Assembly (NCBI GenBank): GCA_021234535.1
Contig: CM037845.1
Span: 9,974,143-10,038,142 of the forward strand
Source of the DNA: Stichopus chloronotus
Taxonomy: Eukaryota; Echinodermata; Holothuroidea; Aspidochirotida; Stichopodidae
Direction: 5' to 3'
Length of the DNA stretch: 64,000 nucleotides
Made by a program: the position numbers and the translations under genes
Notes under the pieces: model-generated
What the model was told of the DNA's origin: nothing
The model's input: only the letters and a program-made list of their open reading frames with translations
The model's database searches: none
Part shown: positions 12,243 through 24,868 of the stretch, piece by piece
How the letters are laid out: each line of letters opens with the position of its first letter
How positions within the stretch are numbered: position 1 is the stretch's first letter

Positions 12243-12581
12243 AAACTCGACCCACATTCTCCGGGGTGAGCGTTCATGAATTTCCCTGTAGCTAGCAATT
12301 CTTTCTCTTCCCATCTGATACATCAGCGAAGAATATGGACGAATTTAAATCTCACCAGCTGGATGTGTTCATGCACATCCATTTTTTTTTTTTCCTGATC
12401 TGAATTAATTTTAATAGCTTTTTCCATTACCACTTTAAAAATGAAAACAAGATAATTAAGTGTTTCTCCTCTTGGCTACAATGCAGACAGATCATAAATC
12501 CTGAAATGCATCTTGCCATTTATTTCATCTTCATAAAAAGACAGGATTACCAATCCATAGTGGAAAATCCATAGTGCAAAA

Positions 12582-13516
12582 CAGGGTTGTTGATTTTTTT
12601 TTTTTTTAAATAAAGAAAATCAGATTTTTTTTATTTAAATCAGATTTTTTTAATTTTTTTTTAAAATCCCATTTCAGTTTGATGGCTTCGACCCCATTGA
12701 TGCCAAAATTATCTTGCATGAATGCAAACTCACCACTACATTACCTTCAGAATACTTCACAGGCTTATTAAACCTAGGATCTGGTGCCTCAATCCAGCAT
12801 TTTTACGAACGCAGGATCCTGCCTCCTGGACGCAAGATTTTCCCCCAGGAACACAAATCCCTCCAATTAGTTGCTTCCAAGGGATGCAACTTTATAATCC
12901 TAGCTATCTTGCTTCAGAGATTGCTATTTTCGTCCTCATCCAACAGACCCAAGTCAACATTAAGCCTCATTCACCTCCTTCCCGGTCCCTCATCCCTGAA
13001 GGACGAAAGGAATGGTCACCTACGGTCCGTCAACACTGAGATGTGCCGGAACCAAACTAAGGAACATCCTACCTTTGAAATCTTAATTGTTTCCACACAT
13101 AGCAAAGTAGAAATCATGACAATCACTACAATGGCATCAAGATATAGCATACTACCATGCATGACATTACTGTTTTGGTAGTTTTGCAACAAATTCCTGC
13201 AAAGTGAGTCTGGAAATCTGGTGTTTGAATGTACTGCAGTGTAGGCCTGTGTCTGGTTCTGATGATCTAGGCTTATTCTTGTACAACAGAGAGCTGAGTT
13301 TAAGAGGCCTGAATGTCTTACCTGTACAATCAATTACAGTATTCACTCTTACAGAATTGGTGGTTTGGAAACTTAGTTATCTGAAGCAATTTTTCCAATA
13401 AAAAAATGGAACAGTAAGAGAAGTGATTAAAATCAGTGATCTATTTAAAAAAAATCATTTGATGTAAATCGCAATTTAAATCACTGATTTTAATCATTGT
13501 GACTTAAACAACCCTG
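12582..13516. mobile_element. Non-autonomous hAT-like element with exact 8-bp duplication
   Basis: The element begins CAGGGTTGTTGATTTT and ends AACAACCCTG. It is flanked on both sides by GTGCAAAA (12574-12581 and 13517-13524), an exact 8-bp target duplication typical of the hAT superfamily. The subterminal regions are packed with ATTTAAATCA-type motifs in both orientations, as expected for transposase-binding sites. The interior has a 155-codon plus frame (12714-13181), but I see no RNase-H-like or BED domain motif in it and a second frame overlaps it, so I treat the 935-bp element as non-coding. Confidence 0.85.
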
Positions 13517-13524
13517 GTGCAAAA

Positions 13525-15058
13525 TGCAGTTTGTCTTTTAGTGGGTCACTGATGGGAAGATATCCCATGTAAGCAAGCAGGGTCAGTTTATTCCTAATGA
13601 AAGGATGTGAGGGGGAGGAGGACACATTGCTAGGGAGGGGAGAGGGTGAAAACTCCATCTGACACAGATTTACCAGATGAAGTGATCTCTGTTTGTAAAA
13701 GGTTGTTAAGGAAGAACAACAAATATGGGATACTTTAATATCGAAAATAAACGAAAGTTTAGAAACAAATTACAATAACTATCATCTGGTCTTTAGTTTT
13801 TCTTGGTTTATTTTTCGCATCCAAATGAATATCAGGTCTTCCCTTACTAATAAATCCATGAAACTTTCAATGGGAGGCATTTTGTCACAACCATCCTGTT
13901 TCCTTCTCCCCAATTTGTAGACCAATAGGTCTCCCAGACACACATGTATACCTATATAAACAACATACCACCACTACTGCATAGAATCCTTTCATCTTTA
14001 GCTGCGTAGTAATGTAAAGAGGTCTAACAGTTCCCCATATAGGACAACACTCTTGCGTTGTACTGAAACGAGACATAGTCACAGACTTCCATAGGAAAAT
14101 AAAACCTAATTGTAGTATTGTTCACCATTGAAACAGACCTTTTTCAGAACATGAAAGGGGAATTTGGGACACAAATTGCATTATTGGTCATGCTTTATTG
14201 GTTCCATTGGGCAGAGCAACAGTTGGAAATCACCGTCTAGGCACAACAATGTGGATTCCCATCGAAGCTGATATTAAGAGTTCAACGTATTTGTTTATTT
14301 TTTTATTAGTTATATATATACCTTTGTTTTCATACATATTTCACTCTAACAAGCTTTGTGCATAAATTTAGGCAGCGTTTCTTAGGAACGGCACACATTG
14401 TATTGACGCACTGTGACTGTGAGAATTGCAATACAAATAAAATGGACATGGCCCATACATTACACCCCAGTTTCAATGGATTCTGACCAACATGTCGTCA
14501 AACATGAGCACTGTTATATTTACACCTACATAGTCACTCAGATGTGTTGAGTCACTGAGCTAGACGCAAGTAGAAATGCTTCCGTCTCAAGCTAACATTC
14601 TACACATTCACCTCATTTTGATGAGTAAACATCCTGTCCATGTGCTTGAGATCGCAGTTTGAGGTCAAAACGTCACATCAAGGTCTCCTTAAAGTGGGAA
14701 ATCCAGGTTAGTGTTAATGTAACATTTTGTCGGGAATTCCTCGCAATGCTACACGTAATGAGACAAGTTAGGACAGAGTCATTCATTAGCTGTGACCAAA
14801 GTCACTGATGATCTTCTAAAATGTGAAAAAAATAACAAAAATAAGCCCTTCACTTATAATTGCTACTTAACACACATAAATTATATGGAAATTATACTCA
14901 GCACTACAACGCTTATGGCCTATAGTGTCCTTTAAGTGATGTATAGTTACAGTTGATGGTATGAAAGGATTACAGAAACGTTTCAATCACATCTGACCAA
15001 ATAAAAGAACATTTGGCAAGTAATTTTTGTGCAAGATGACTACTTCCAACACCTAAAA
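13525..15058. other. Intron, nothing recognised
   Basis: No exon, repeat end or tandem structure that I can support. Confidence 0.45.
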
Positions 15059-15376
15059 TCCCCACAACTCACTTGTGAGGGTATTCACTAGTGACTATAG
15101 TTATCCCGTGCTAACACTGAAGCAATTGCTTTAACTACACCCGGTATACAAAGGGGTAAAACAGGAACAAAACAGAAGAATGCTAATTCCCTTTCTAGGG
15201 GAGGAAGAAACCTGACACATAGAAAATTGTTGCAGCGTCTCAACGAGAAAACTAAAAGAGGATGATCCTGGAAATAGAGGGCACAGTACTAGAACTATCA
15301 ATCGGGTACACACAAAGCTAAGTTAAGCAATGCCCAAGTGGTAGCAAGGGTTAAGTATAGTCTACAACTTGAATCC
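15059..15376. mobile_element. Foldback element A copy (diverged)
   Basis: Head TCCCCACAACTCACTTGTGA then GGGTATTCACTAGTGACTA. The right end AAGGGTTAAGTATAGTCTAC then AACTTGAATC matches the family terminus in diverged form. Confidence 0.65.
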
Positions 15377-15647
15377 CTGACTACTTCTATTAAAGTTGAT
15401 GTAATTGTGAATCACAGCTGAATAAAGTAATCAGAGGTTGAATAATGCATATGGGTCTATCAATGCATTTGCATGAAACGACATGCACAAGAAAGGAGAC
15501 CCTTTAGGCCATGATCTAATACCAGTATTTTGTAATTGACCACAAAGGCAACTGAGCAATTCCTGTGATTTAAACACAGCTCACGATAATCATCTAGATA
15601 TAAACAGCTAACTAGGAATGTGTTTTTAATTAATGCTTTACTTGAAC

Positions 15648-15804
15648 TCCCCACAACTCACTGGTGTGGGTATTCACGAGTGACTATACTTACCCCTTGC
15701 CTTAGAGGGCGCGGTGTCAGAATTGACTTCGAGGGCAGTTGAGCATAGGTCAAACTGATGCAGTAGTGGGGCAAGGGGTAAGTATATGTCTACGATGTGA
15801 ATAT
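15648..15804. mobile_element. Foldback element A copy (short, well preserved)
   Basis: Head hairpin CCCACA/TGTGGG, then TATTCACGAGTGACTATACT and TACCCCTTGCC. The right arm is GCAAGGGGTAAGTATATG then TCTACGATGTGAATA. The two inner arms pair, and the loop keeps GAGGGCGCGGTGTCAGAATT. Confidence 0.85.
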
Positions 15805-15837
15805 GACTAATCAAATAGAGTGAAGTAAATAACTTCA

Positions 15838-15935
15838 GGTGATTTCTTTATTTAAATTAATTAATTTTTTATTTGATTTAAATTAACAAAAATAAAAGAA
15901 TGCTTTGTTTAAACAAATTTTTGTTTTAATAGTAA
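15838..15935. repeat. AT-rich low-complexity block
   Basis: Mostly A/T with repeated TTAAATTAA and ATTTGATTTAAAT words, similar in flavour to the hAT subterminal motifs. No boundaries can be set. Confidence 0.4.
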
Positions 15936-16759
15936 ATGATTCTTATAGCAATATACTGCAAGATGTCATTCACTCTTTTTTCCTTTTTGTCCTACCGTCA
16001 TTCGATATCTTGTTTTGATACTGAAACCGTTAAACCAATGTTTGTTGTGAGAGTAGGGAGCTATCATTGACCGCTCCCTTGCATCAAGTACGGCACACTA
16101 AGCAGTAACTGCGGTAACCACCAATGGTCTCACCTGTACTGTAAAACTAGATAACACACTTACTCCTGCAAAAGCAACTACCAAGCTTCCTCAGTTCCAT
16201 ACAATTACAAGACAGATGGAGTTTGACAGAAACCAGCAGCAAACTGTGGGTGGACCCTCCTGAGGTACCATTCCAACCCCTCTTCCCCCCCCCCCCCCAC
16301 TGGGAAGTTCACACTATTCAGTACGCGACATGAGGATCAGATCACTGATGGTGATAGAGTGACTGTTGCTAAGGTACGATCTTCAGATCATGCTTTGGCA
16401 CGATCAGATTGAATTATAAACGAGAAATGAAGGTGGATTGGACATGATCCTTCTCAGGATCATCTCATCCTTGCCCAGTAAAATGGGAACAAAGCTTAAC
16501 AGTGAGTTTTTTTTTCTTATTTGTGGTTTACAGTTTCCACTTTTAACTGCCACAGGCCCATCCAATACAAATACAACACAGCCAAAATCTGAACAGTCTT
16601 TAAATCACTCCGTGAAACTTCACTCTCAAAAAGAAATTTACTTCCAACTATCAAGAATGAAGTAATTTAATGTGACATGTACAATCACTACCAGCTAAGA
16701 AAATAAAAGCGCCTTTTTTTTTCTCTTGACAAACATTTTCAGTAAAGTCCCAAAAACTT

Positions 16760-17075
16760 CTTGGTTTGCGAATTAACAAGCGATGTACTCACCTCATATA
16801 ACCTATGCATTACCGTACTGACTATGGTCTAGCATTTGGCAATTATGTGTGTACATCTGGTCACCATCCTTCCATAACTGCCAGTCTTTTGGCAGACTTG
16901 CCCTGAGTTTCTCATGATTGTCCTCTCCCAGCTGAGGTGCAGCTAATAGGATCTGTATGGTTCTCTCATCCTTTCACGGACTGCCCCTTCACAAGGAGCA
17001 AACACACTCCCAGCCCTCTACACGAGTCACTGTGCTACTGTCACCAGTGAGCTGCCCACGAGAGACTTCTCACTT
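16760..17075. mobile_element. Element C fragment, inverted core
   Basis: GTACTCACCTCATATAACC followed by TATGCATTACCGTACTGAC matches the left terminal repeat of the complete copy at 46557-46884. The interior has the shared core in reverse orientation (GGTCACCATCCTTCCATAAC). The right terminal repeat is not recognisable. Confidence 0.65.
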
Positions 17076-17676
17076 TTGCAATTGGTGACATCACATTTTA
17101 AGTCGACGATATTCAACATAAATATTGACCAATTTGTTGCAGCCAATTAAAAGCTTTTAATTTGTAAACTGACAGTCTTAACACCTTTAATACTGTGCTA
17201 TCTAAACGCAGCAGTGCTTATGACTGTCGCACCGTGTCACTGACTGAACCAAATAAATCAATGTGTATACAGGCACACATACATAGGAGAGAAAGTACAG
17301 AGATTTCGCAAATGTTTCATTTGTTTTCAAGACTTTTGAAGAACGGAAAAGTTCACCAGGTTAGCCACTAATGTTAGTGCACAAGAAGCCACACTGTACG
17401 TATCTGCTGGTACTGCAGTAGTAAGTGTGGTATCTGTATACTACTGTTGTGCTCAACGTTCATAGCACGATGTATTTGTCTTAATGAATATCCAGTAAGA
17501 GTCATACAATAGTCAATGCTGATTGGATGATAGCAGCTAGTTATCTTCAAATATATTCATCCTTAATTTGGGGTGAATAAAACAATAAACAAGTAAAAAA
17601 TGATGACATCAACAGAAGCAAAAGATAAACAAGTCTCTCACATGTGGCAGGCCATTTCATTGAACAGTCCTTTACA

Positions 17677-17717
17677 GTGTGTGTGTGTGTGTGGGTGTGT
17701 GTGTGTGTGTGTGTGTG
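17677..17717. repeat. (GT)n microsatellite
   Basis: Near-continuous GT dinucleotides with one GG interruption. Confidence 0.9.
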
Positions 17718-17867
17718 CAGGAAGAATTAGAAACAAGTGTTACAGTTCACTAGCTGTTGGGGGAACTGCAAGAATAGTGGTATAATCCATGAAGTCTTGA
17801 GTGCACGTCAAAAGACTTCTTGAGAGGTAGAAGAGAGAATAATGTGAGAGACTGGGGGCAAGTCTAA

Positions 17868-18035
17868 CCTTTGGCCTTTCTTCCCCTTCTCCTTAACAAT
17901 TCCCACCAACTCCATACTTAATTCCTGCATTCTCCTGACCTCTCCTCCTTGCTTCCTTCCCCCTCCTCCCCATCCTATGCCTTTTTTCCCCTCTGTCCTC
18001 TTCTCTTGACCTTATTCTGCCACATTTTCTTGTTC
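17868..18035. repeat. Pyrimidine-rich tract
   Basis: Long C/T-dominated segment on the plus strand. On the sestrin sense strand it is purine-rich, so it is not a polypyrimidine tract for that gene. Confidence 0.5.
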
Positions 18036-18580
18036 TGCCATACAATCTAAAATACATCAGACAGCACATCTAATTTACGGTGAGCCAAGATGGGACTGTG
18101 TCTCAAAAATTTATGCGTCTAGACAGGTATACTACTGCCAGGGCACCCCAGGCGAATGCTGATATGTTTTGTGACGATCCTGATACACACATTCCCTGGT
18201 TGGTTAAACTTTCAAACCTCCCAAGTTTTTAATTTTGCTGAGTACACTGTCTGCTGTGGAAACAAACATGTTTTGATACATTAATGTTTGAAACGACAAC
18301 ATGATGCAGTAAAATGTTGCCGATAACAACCAGGGTGGACAACGAACCCTTCGCGCTCGGCTGGTTTCCATGGAACACTGTCATTTGCAACTGCACCCGA
18401 AGGGGCTGAATGTTTAAACCAACGGTAAAAAACGAACTAAGGGTAAGAATGGTCAGGGAACCCGAGTGGTTTAAAGCTTTAAGTTCAGAATACTAGTTCA
18501 TGTTGTGTTGTCTTTGTAAAGTTATCTTGTACAACTAGAATTTCACGAAATGTCACGGTCTTCACTCTTTTGGGACATAC

Positions 18581-18646
18581 CTCTTCAGATGGAATGAAAG
18601 CTGACGATCCTCCTCCACATTGTCGAGGAACTTGGATGCCTTTATC
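18581..18646 (-). CDS. SESN: Sestrin, upstream exon (22 codons)
   Basis: The minus strand has a T-rich acceptor tract ending TTTCAG, then 66 nt encoding DKGIQVPRQCGG followed by GSSAFIPSEE, then the donor GAG|GTATGT (GT at 18580-18579). This corresponds to the conserved sestrin segment of the form D(K/E).(I)R(V/I)...GPSAFIP(E)(K/E)E that precedes the first helical region in all vertebrate paralogs. Both borders are phase 0, matching the microexon at 3897-3929. The upstream partner exon is not certain (see 43086-43130). Family assignment rests on the SAFIP.(E/K)E signature and its position and phase relative to the 1079-1252 exon. Confidence 0.85.
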
Positions 18647-18954
18647 CTGAAAAAAGAAAATATAGAGAAAACCGATCAATTACATAAGTTTTAACAATAG
18701 TCTCACGCTACTGTTTCCACAGTGTAAATAGCAGGTTCATTGGGACAGAAGTCTGAAAAGTTTAATGGCAGTTGGCAATGGTTTTTGGGAGGGAACTAAT
18801 GAATTAAGATTGATATTTGCAAAGAGCTTAGATACAAATGTGCCAACAGGCCAATGAGATTGGCTATAATGACAGAAAGACAAACAAATAATGAAAGAAA
18901 GCAGGTTGTCAGACATACATGAATAAAGTAACACGTACAGTTATAATGGGGTGA

Positions 18955-19185
18955 GGGAACCCATGGCGTAAGGGATCAAAACGGATGAGAGTTCACATGG
19001 GATGATGGATCACATAGAGTGTGGGATCACATGGCATATGGGATTACATACTGCAGGATGAGAAATCAAATGGGATAAGGGATCACAAGGGATGAAGGAT
19101 CATGTTGGATGGGAGATCATGTTGGATGAGGGATCACAACGGATGAACGATCACATGGGATGAGTTGAGGGGTCACATGATGAAA
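18955..19185. repeat. Minisatellite, unit about 17-20 bp
   Basis: GGATCACATGGGATGAG and close variants recur about a dozen times with drifting unit length. It lies roughly 300-540 nt upstream of the sestrin 22-codon exon in the sense direction. Confidence 0.85.
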
Positions 19186-19189
19186 GTTA

Positions 19190-20285
19190 ACAGTTGCATC
19201 CTCAACAGAAATGATGGAAATCTGGATTCAAGACAGGGGAAAACTCGTGAATTTCCAAGAGCTGGCAAAATGCTTGTCGCCACCTTCAACTGGTACAATG
19301 AGGTCGCGGTCGATTGAAATCGATCAATCAGATCAAAGGGCAGTGCTTGAGTTTACCAGGTGGCTCTTGCTAGTGAATGGACAGGTATGAGACAGGCGGG
19401 TATAGTCATAGTGAAGTGCTATTAACAAATCAACGTGTAACAGTTTTGTATTGTTTATAAAGTGTAATGATGCCTTTATGATGTAACATTACTTTGATAT
19501 TCTCTGGAAACCATGCAGGCTGTATCTTCTTATCAAGTTTGAATTCCCAAATCTCACGTGCCATGACTCAAAGTCGCATATGTAGGGAAGTTTATTCTCA
19601 GAATAAATCATATTTCACCACATTTATAGTACATACACCTGTGAGGGTTTCGGTCAAGTTGTTGTGTCTGCACTACAATATTTACGTGGAATTTTCCATG
19701 AGAAAAACAAGACTACAACCACAGCCTCATTAGAGACTTATGCAGACGATGTTTGGTAGAAAGAATACTTTGCTAGAGCAACTCATGTGGTCAAGAGACT
19801 TTTGTCTTCAAGGACGAAGCCTAACCATGAAATTGTAACTATGTGCAGTACATGTACACAAGAAAAAATTCAAAGTAGCAGCACTAAATGCTTCAGTGTA
19901 GCGTGTTAATTACACTGCACTGCGGAATGACGTACCGGTATTCTGTTATAAAAGACATGTACACCTTTCTTAAAATCAGAGGGTTATGGTATTAACGATG
20001 ATAAATAATGACATGTACAAACAAGACTACCGGCAAATATAATGTGCTACAGCACGGGAAATGGGACATGTCATACCCAGCTAACATGACTCAGTCCCTG
20101 AAAATTGATCGATCCAGTATGAAACACATGGTAAAATCAGCTGGTTGAACTGGTACACATAACTTTGTTAATGAGGCATGCAATGCTGTTTAAATGCACA
20201 AGCATGCTATGTTCACGTAATCCATGTGACTGTGACCAGTAATATCAACCTATATTTGCTGTGTATTTGCTTCTTGAAACATAAC
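19190..20285. other. Nothing recognised
   Basis: No repeat ends, exons or tandem structure that I can support. Confidence 0.4.
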
Positions 20286-20294
20286 AAGCAAATC

Positions 20295-20610
20295 CAGACG
20301 TGGCCATTAGTCCAGTTTACAACAACATTGTGCATACCATACACATGTGCATATGGCCACTTGTCCAGCTTTACAATGTACACAGACAGTTCACTGTACA
20401 GTACATACATGAATGGTCCCGATGCAGCTTACACTGTACACAACAGAGTACAGTGTACATACTACATACGTATGGTCTCTAGTCCAGCTTACAATGATGT
20501 ACATAATACAGTGCTTAAATGTCCTGTATGGTCACTGGTCCAGCTTAAACACTGTAAAAGAATACCTTCATATGGCCACAAGTCCAGCTTTTACAACAAT
20601 GTAGACAATC
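20295..20610. repeat. Degenerate tandem repeat, period about 57-60 bp
   Basis: The phrase ATGG(C/T)C...GTCCAGCTT(A)ACA recurs at about 20300, 20353, 20412, 20472, 20528 and 20572, each followed by a TGTAC-rich spacer. Frames stay open on both strands because of the repeated low-stop unit. Several different frames are open, so I do not call a protein. Confidence 0.75.
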
Positions 20611-20999
20611 CATGTTTTGTAACGTATTCATCACAACGTACTTAACAATAATACATGACCGTATATATGAGACAATCCATATCCAAACATCCAAAGTGAT
20701 GTTTACTGTGAGTGTTTTCAGGACCTCATCAATGTTTACCACCTGCTCAATGTTTTACCAAATTCATGTAAAATGCACCGTCAGTATTTTTCAACAGCTT
20801 TTGCATGATACTTTGAAAAGTTTGTTTTTGTAAATGTCTGATCTTGTAGCTCCTGGATAGGTGTCTTTGGATGGGATTCTTTGTAGACTGTTTGTGGTAG
20901 TTGATAGTTGTTAATTGTGAACAACTGTGATCAAAAATATAAGAATAAAGAAGATAATATAAAAGAATATAATATAAGAATGTTAACTAGATGCTCAAT

Positions 21000-21140
21000 T
21001 CCTTTCTGTTAGACCAGAGGCTGTCAATTACAGAAGCACAGTGACCGGATACACACACACACACACAATTGCCAAAGTTCTAGTTGCTAAATCATGATCA
21101 GTGCAGTGGTATGAGGAAAGAAAGTACGTGCTGTACATTT
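21000..21140. mobile_element. Element C fragment with CA microsatellite
   Basis: Contains the shared core GTCAATTACAGAAG...GTGACCGGATACACAC followed by AATTGCC. It ends GAAAGTACGTGCTGT, resembling the right terminus GGAGTACGCGCTGT of the copy at 46557-46884. Confidence 0.6.
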
Positions 21141-23430
21141 TATGTGTTCTGATAGCCAATCCTGCAAATCATCGATTCAGAACATTTTGCTCGGACCAAA
21201 CACAGTCTAACTTACAAAACAAACATCTACAGTATTGTAATGATATCCATTTTTAGTTTACATTTGCCACTGAGAATTACTGTCACAGCTTGTTGCAAAA
21301 GCTGGACAGTGAATGGCCTCAAACTGTGTAAGGAGGCTGTATGGAGCACAGAATTGCTACCCGGCTGGGTTTACATTCCGCACATGATTGTACTTGGGGT
21401 CCACAAAGATACATAATTACAGCCAATGTACTCATGCTTGATCTGACTATTGTCAAAAGATACACCAGAGAGAGACCAGTGACCAATTGGTTTTCTCATA
21501 TCTCATCTTTTCTGTCATTTTATCAAAAATTTATCTCACAAAAGGTTCATATGGGATGACCGAAACTTCTATTTATTATGATAACTGCAAGAAGCTTTTG
21601 AAGGAACATTCAGACAAAAGTCTCATACATATACCATAGGACATGGTTCTTTTAAAGTTGTTTTTCGGCTATGGTCACAGGGCCGGTCACAGCGCCAGAC
21701 GCAAGGCTCATAGTGTTAGGAGTAAGTTTTAGGACGTATAGGTTAGGGTTATGTAATAATCATCCTAAGTGACGGAAATACAGTCCTCTGACTTTCAGAA
21801 CGTTTCTAATCCGACATGTGAATTTTCTGACCAAAGTGCTCTAATTGTGCATTAATAAACATGCTCTTGCATAATTTTAGGTAACAAAATGTATTTAGGA
21901 ACTCTAATAAAGCCAGGATAAAATGAACTAGAGTGGCAAAGATGTTGAATCTAAATACTTCTCATTATTTGATGTTCTTTTGTAAGGATGTCCTGAATAT
22001 GTTAAAAACAGTTCAGTTGTGACTGAAGAGATTAATAACACAGAGAAGTTTGAATCTGGTTAATGTACCATCTGGTGTTGACAAAATATTAGACTTCTGC
22101 CATTTCAGTTCATTGTTAACAATGTAATGAGGTTAATGTAGTCATTTATATGTCAACTTAACAGTTGCTTCGAGTTTTGCCACACCTTCTCCAAAAATGT
22201 GAGCAGCTTAACACCTGGGATCAAAGGATTGTTTTGAGTGAACTAATTGTGTAAGGATTAGTTGACATGAATGATGTTGCTAGGTGAATGCTATTGAACA
22301 GGGATTGCCTTATAAACTAACGAAATACCCACGAGTTAATTGAGCAGCTTATCACTGCTCCATTTGATGGGTCTTAAAGTATTAGCAGTACATCAATTAA
22401 ACGCACACCTGGTATCTGACATTCTTCTTTTGTACTTCTTCTTTCGTGACATTCTTGACAATATTTTTTTACGTTGAGAACACACACAATTGAGTTAAGA
22501 CCTCAATATTACTCTGCCCTACACTATTACACACTTCCATCACAGCAAACCAAAGGAAGAGCTTGAACAACTACTGTCTGCAAGGGCCTACCAATCCAAA
22601 CAAAGGTTTGAACATCTATAATCTATGCAAGTACCATGTGCAAAACTATGGGAAAAGATGGAGAAATTTGATACTCATTGACAATGAATTGAGGTCCAGA
22701 CATGTATTGAGTTAACAAAAAATAAGTGAACATTTACACTAAACTGCACCATGTTACCCTAAAGTAGAAGCATGACATGTTCATTTCCAAAGGTGAGGTT
22801 TAAATTGGAAGAAGTACACACATGACTCTTGAGTGGTAGTGCAGTCTTGAATGTCATCATACCCAACTTGAAGAGGACGAAGAAGTTGGAAGCTTAGAGA
22901 ATTCTGAGTGACTGTTCCAAGGAAGGTGATGATGAAACAATTATCTGCTGCAGAGGGAAAATCTCAGAGCAGCTCAAAAAATGACCAATTTGAGGCACAT
23001 TACTCATCATATGCATGTATGGATTTTAGGCAAGAGTTGCGGACAAGTGCTAAGGGACTAACTGGCACTACACTGTACAGCAGGAACAGATCAGTTCAGC
23101 TGATTCCCTTGAGAATGCAGTAACTTTGAAAAACTAACTTTGTATGATTGTAAATTATTACTGATATACACTTAGTGAATGTGCCCAAAATAACCATCCT
23201 TTAAACTCCTACAAACAGTATTAAATGGGAGTATTCATAATTGATCAGATTTCGTGATATTGATCAACAATGTAGGCTAAGTCAAATATCATACTGTTGA
23301 TCAAAATGCTGTGTGTACCTAAAAACTACATTGGAGTTACTCTACGCCATGTTACGATGCTTCTCCATCTATTACTCTCTATGAGAGTGTGTCATATATA
23401 TATTAATCATGTAAACTGAGCCTTGATAGT
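21141..23430. other. Nothing recognised
   Basis: No splice-bounded exon or repeat boundary. A 71-codon plus frame at 22908-23123 shows no resemblance to a known family. Confidence 0.4.
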
Positions 23431-23589
23431 TATTACAGGGCTACGCACGTTTTCTTGGAAAACCACTCAAGAGTCATGGGGGGGGGGAGTGCATTCAACT
23501 TTGATTGAGCGGGTCTGAAGGGTCTTTGACAGAGTTGTCGACGAGAGAAGCTCAAAGGGCCAGCAATACAGCATAGAGGGTGATGTACT

Positions 23590-24121
23590 AGAACTTTATT
23601 CAGGGACACATTGTGCAAGGTTAGCCAATACAGTAGTGCAAAGGAGGGGTAAGCATACATCTGCAATGTGAATACAGGGATATCCATGGACTCTGTACGT
23701 AAAACACATTGCTTCAGCCAGAGCGAAAGCCAAACTAGGGCAAGCCCTAAGGCTTAGAGGGCGAGGTGTCAGAGTCGATTTCCATTGCACTTTGACCAAA
23801 GGTCAAACTTAATGCACTAGTGAAGCTACGATGTAAATTAAGCACAACTCACTGGTGTGGGCATTTATAAGTGACTATATATACTTACCCTTTGAGCTTC
23901 ACTAATGCATTCCTTTATGCATCCTGGGTGCCTTTGCAAGAAGCAAAAAACAGAGAGCACAGACCAAAAACGTTGAGTCAACTTCAGCACAGGGGAAATG
24001 GGAGTGGGATAAGCCTTGGAGGGCGTGATGCTAGAAGTAACTTTGAGAGCATTCGGAGCAGGGCAAAACGAATGGATTAATGCTGCAAGGGGTGGGCACA
24101 GTGTATGTCTACAATGTGAAC
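23590..24121. mobile_element. Cluster of nested or abutting foldback A copies
   Basis: A right end (GGGGTAAGCATACATCTG then CAATGTGAATAC, to 23677) is followed by an internal A segment (AGAGGGCGAGGTGTCAGAGT, 23755 onward). Next come a head at 23841 (CACAACTCACTGGTGTGGGC) and a final right end near 24121. At least three copies lie within about 530 nt. Confidence 0.7.
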
Positions 24122-24596
24122 TTGCACAAGCCCACATAAGCTGGATGTAAAACAGTTAACACAATGAAATGGGCAGTAACAAAATTTAACACACACAGCG
24201 TCTGCATCAGCCACCAACACAATCGGTGTTGGTGGCACACGTCAGATGAAATCTGAACTAAGCATATTGTATTATCAGCAAAACATCATGAACACACAAA
24301 TGCTTTTCTTTCTGTCATCACTATACTCCTGGAATAATTTCATCACTCATCTTGAAGATCTGTATACCATAGAACTTTCCAAGTCTTGTAATAATACAAA
24401 AGTTACTTTTTGCCACCTGCTTCCATTTCAGTTTCCATAGAATGTGCACTGCATGGCATTTGCCCAATACTGACTGGGATAGCAAAGTGTTAATTTGGCA
24501 GTCGTAATTTTGGTTTGCCAATGTACATTGGTATGGGCTCACTGCAAACCCGTATCAGACTTTTCTTGTCAGTCACAATTGTTGGTCGAAGTTGGT

Positions 24597-24868
24597 TCTC
24601 CACAAACCACTGGCATGGGTACTCACAACCGCCTATACTTTGCCCTCACTTACAATACCAAATTAGTGCAATGTACTTCTGATTTTAAGTTCTAGCACTG
24701 GGCCCTCTATATCCTGAATCAGCCCCATTTAACTTTCTCCTCTGCATGACTCTACATGTTTTCCAATCAGCCCCCTGACTTGCTCACTTTTCTTGTGTTG
24801 CTCATACAGTTCAGTAAAACATGGCCTAGTGTAAGTAAGGGGTATTGTGCAAGTCTACAATTGAGAAT
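24597..24868. mobile_element. Foldback element A copy (diverged)
   Basis: Head CCACAAACCACTGGCATGGG then TACTCACAACC, interior TTCTAGCACTGGGCCCTCTA, right end GTAAGTAAGGGGTATTGTGC then AAGTCTACAATTGAGAAT. Confidence 0.6.

Larger units (their letters stand above)
3930..18580 (-). other. Sestrin intron, 14,651 nt
   Basis: Large intron between the 22-codon exon and the microexon. It holds a perfect short hairpin (4372-4408), two CpG-rich patches, a TTAA-bounded element (8108-8444), foldback element copies at 9999, 15059 and 15648, a hAT-like element (12582-13516), a group-C element fragment (about 16760), a GT microsatellite and pyrimidine-rich tracts. I see no further coding exon in it. Confidence 0.75.

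Noticed and set aside
12714..13181. 155-codon plus frame inside the hAT-like element
   Set aside because: No transposase motifs, a second plus frame overlaps it, and composition follows the element. Not called as a protein.
20178..20645. 155-codon plus frame over the 57-bp repeats
   Set aside because: Several frames on both strands stay open because the unit lacks stops. No family resemblance.
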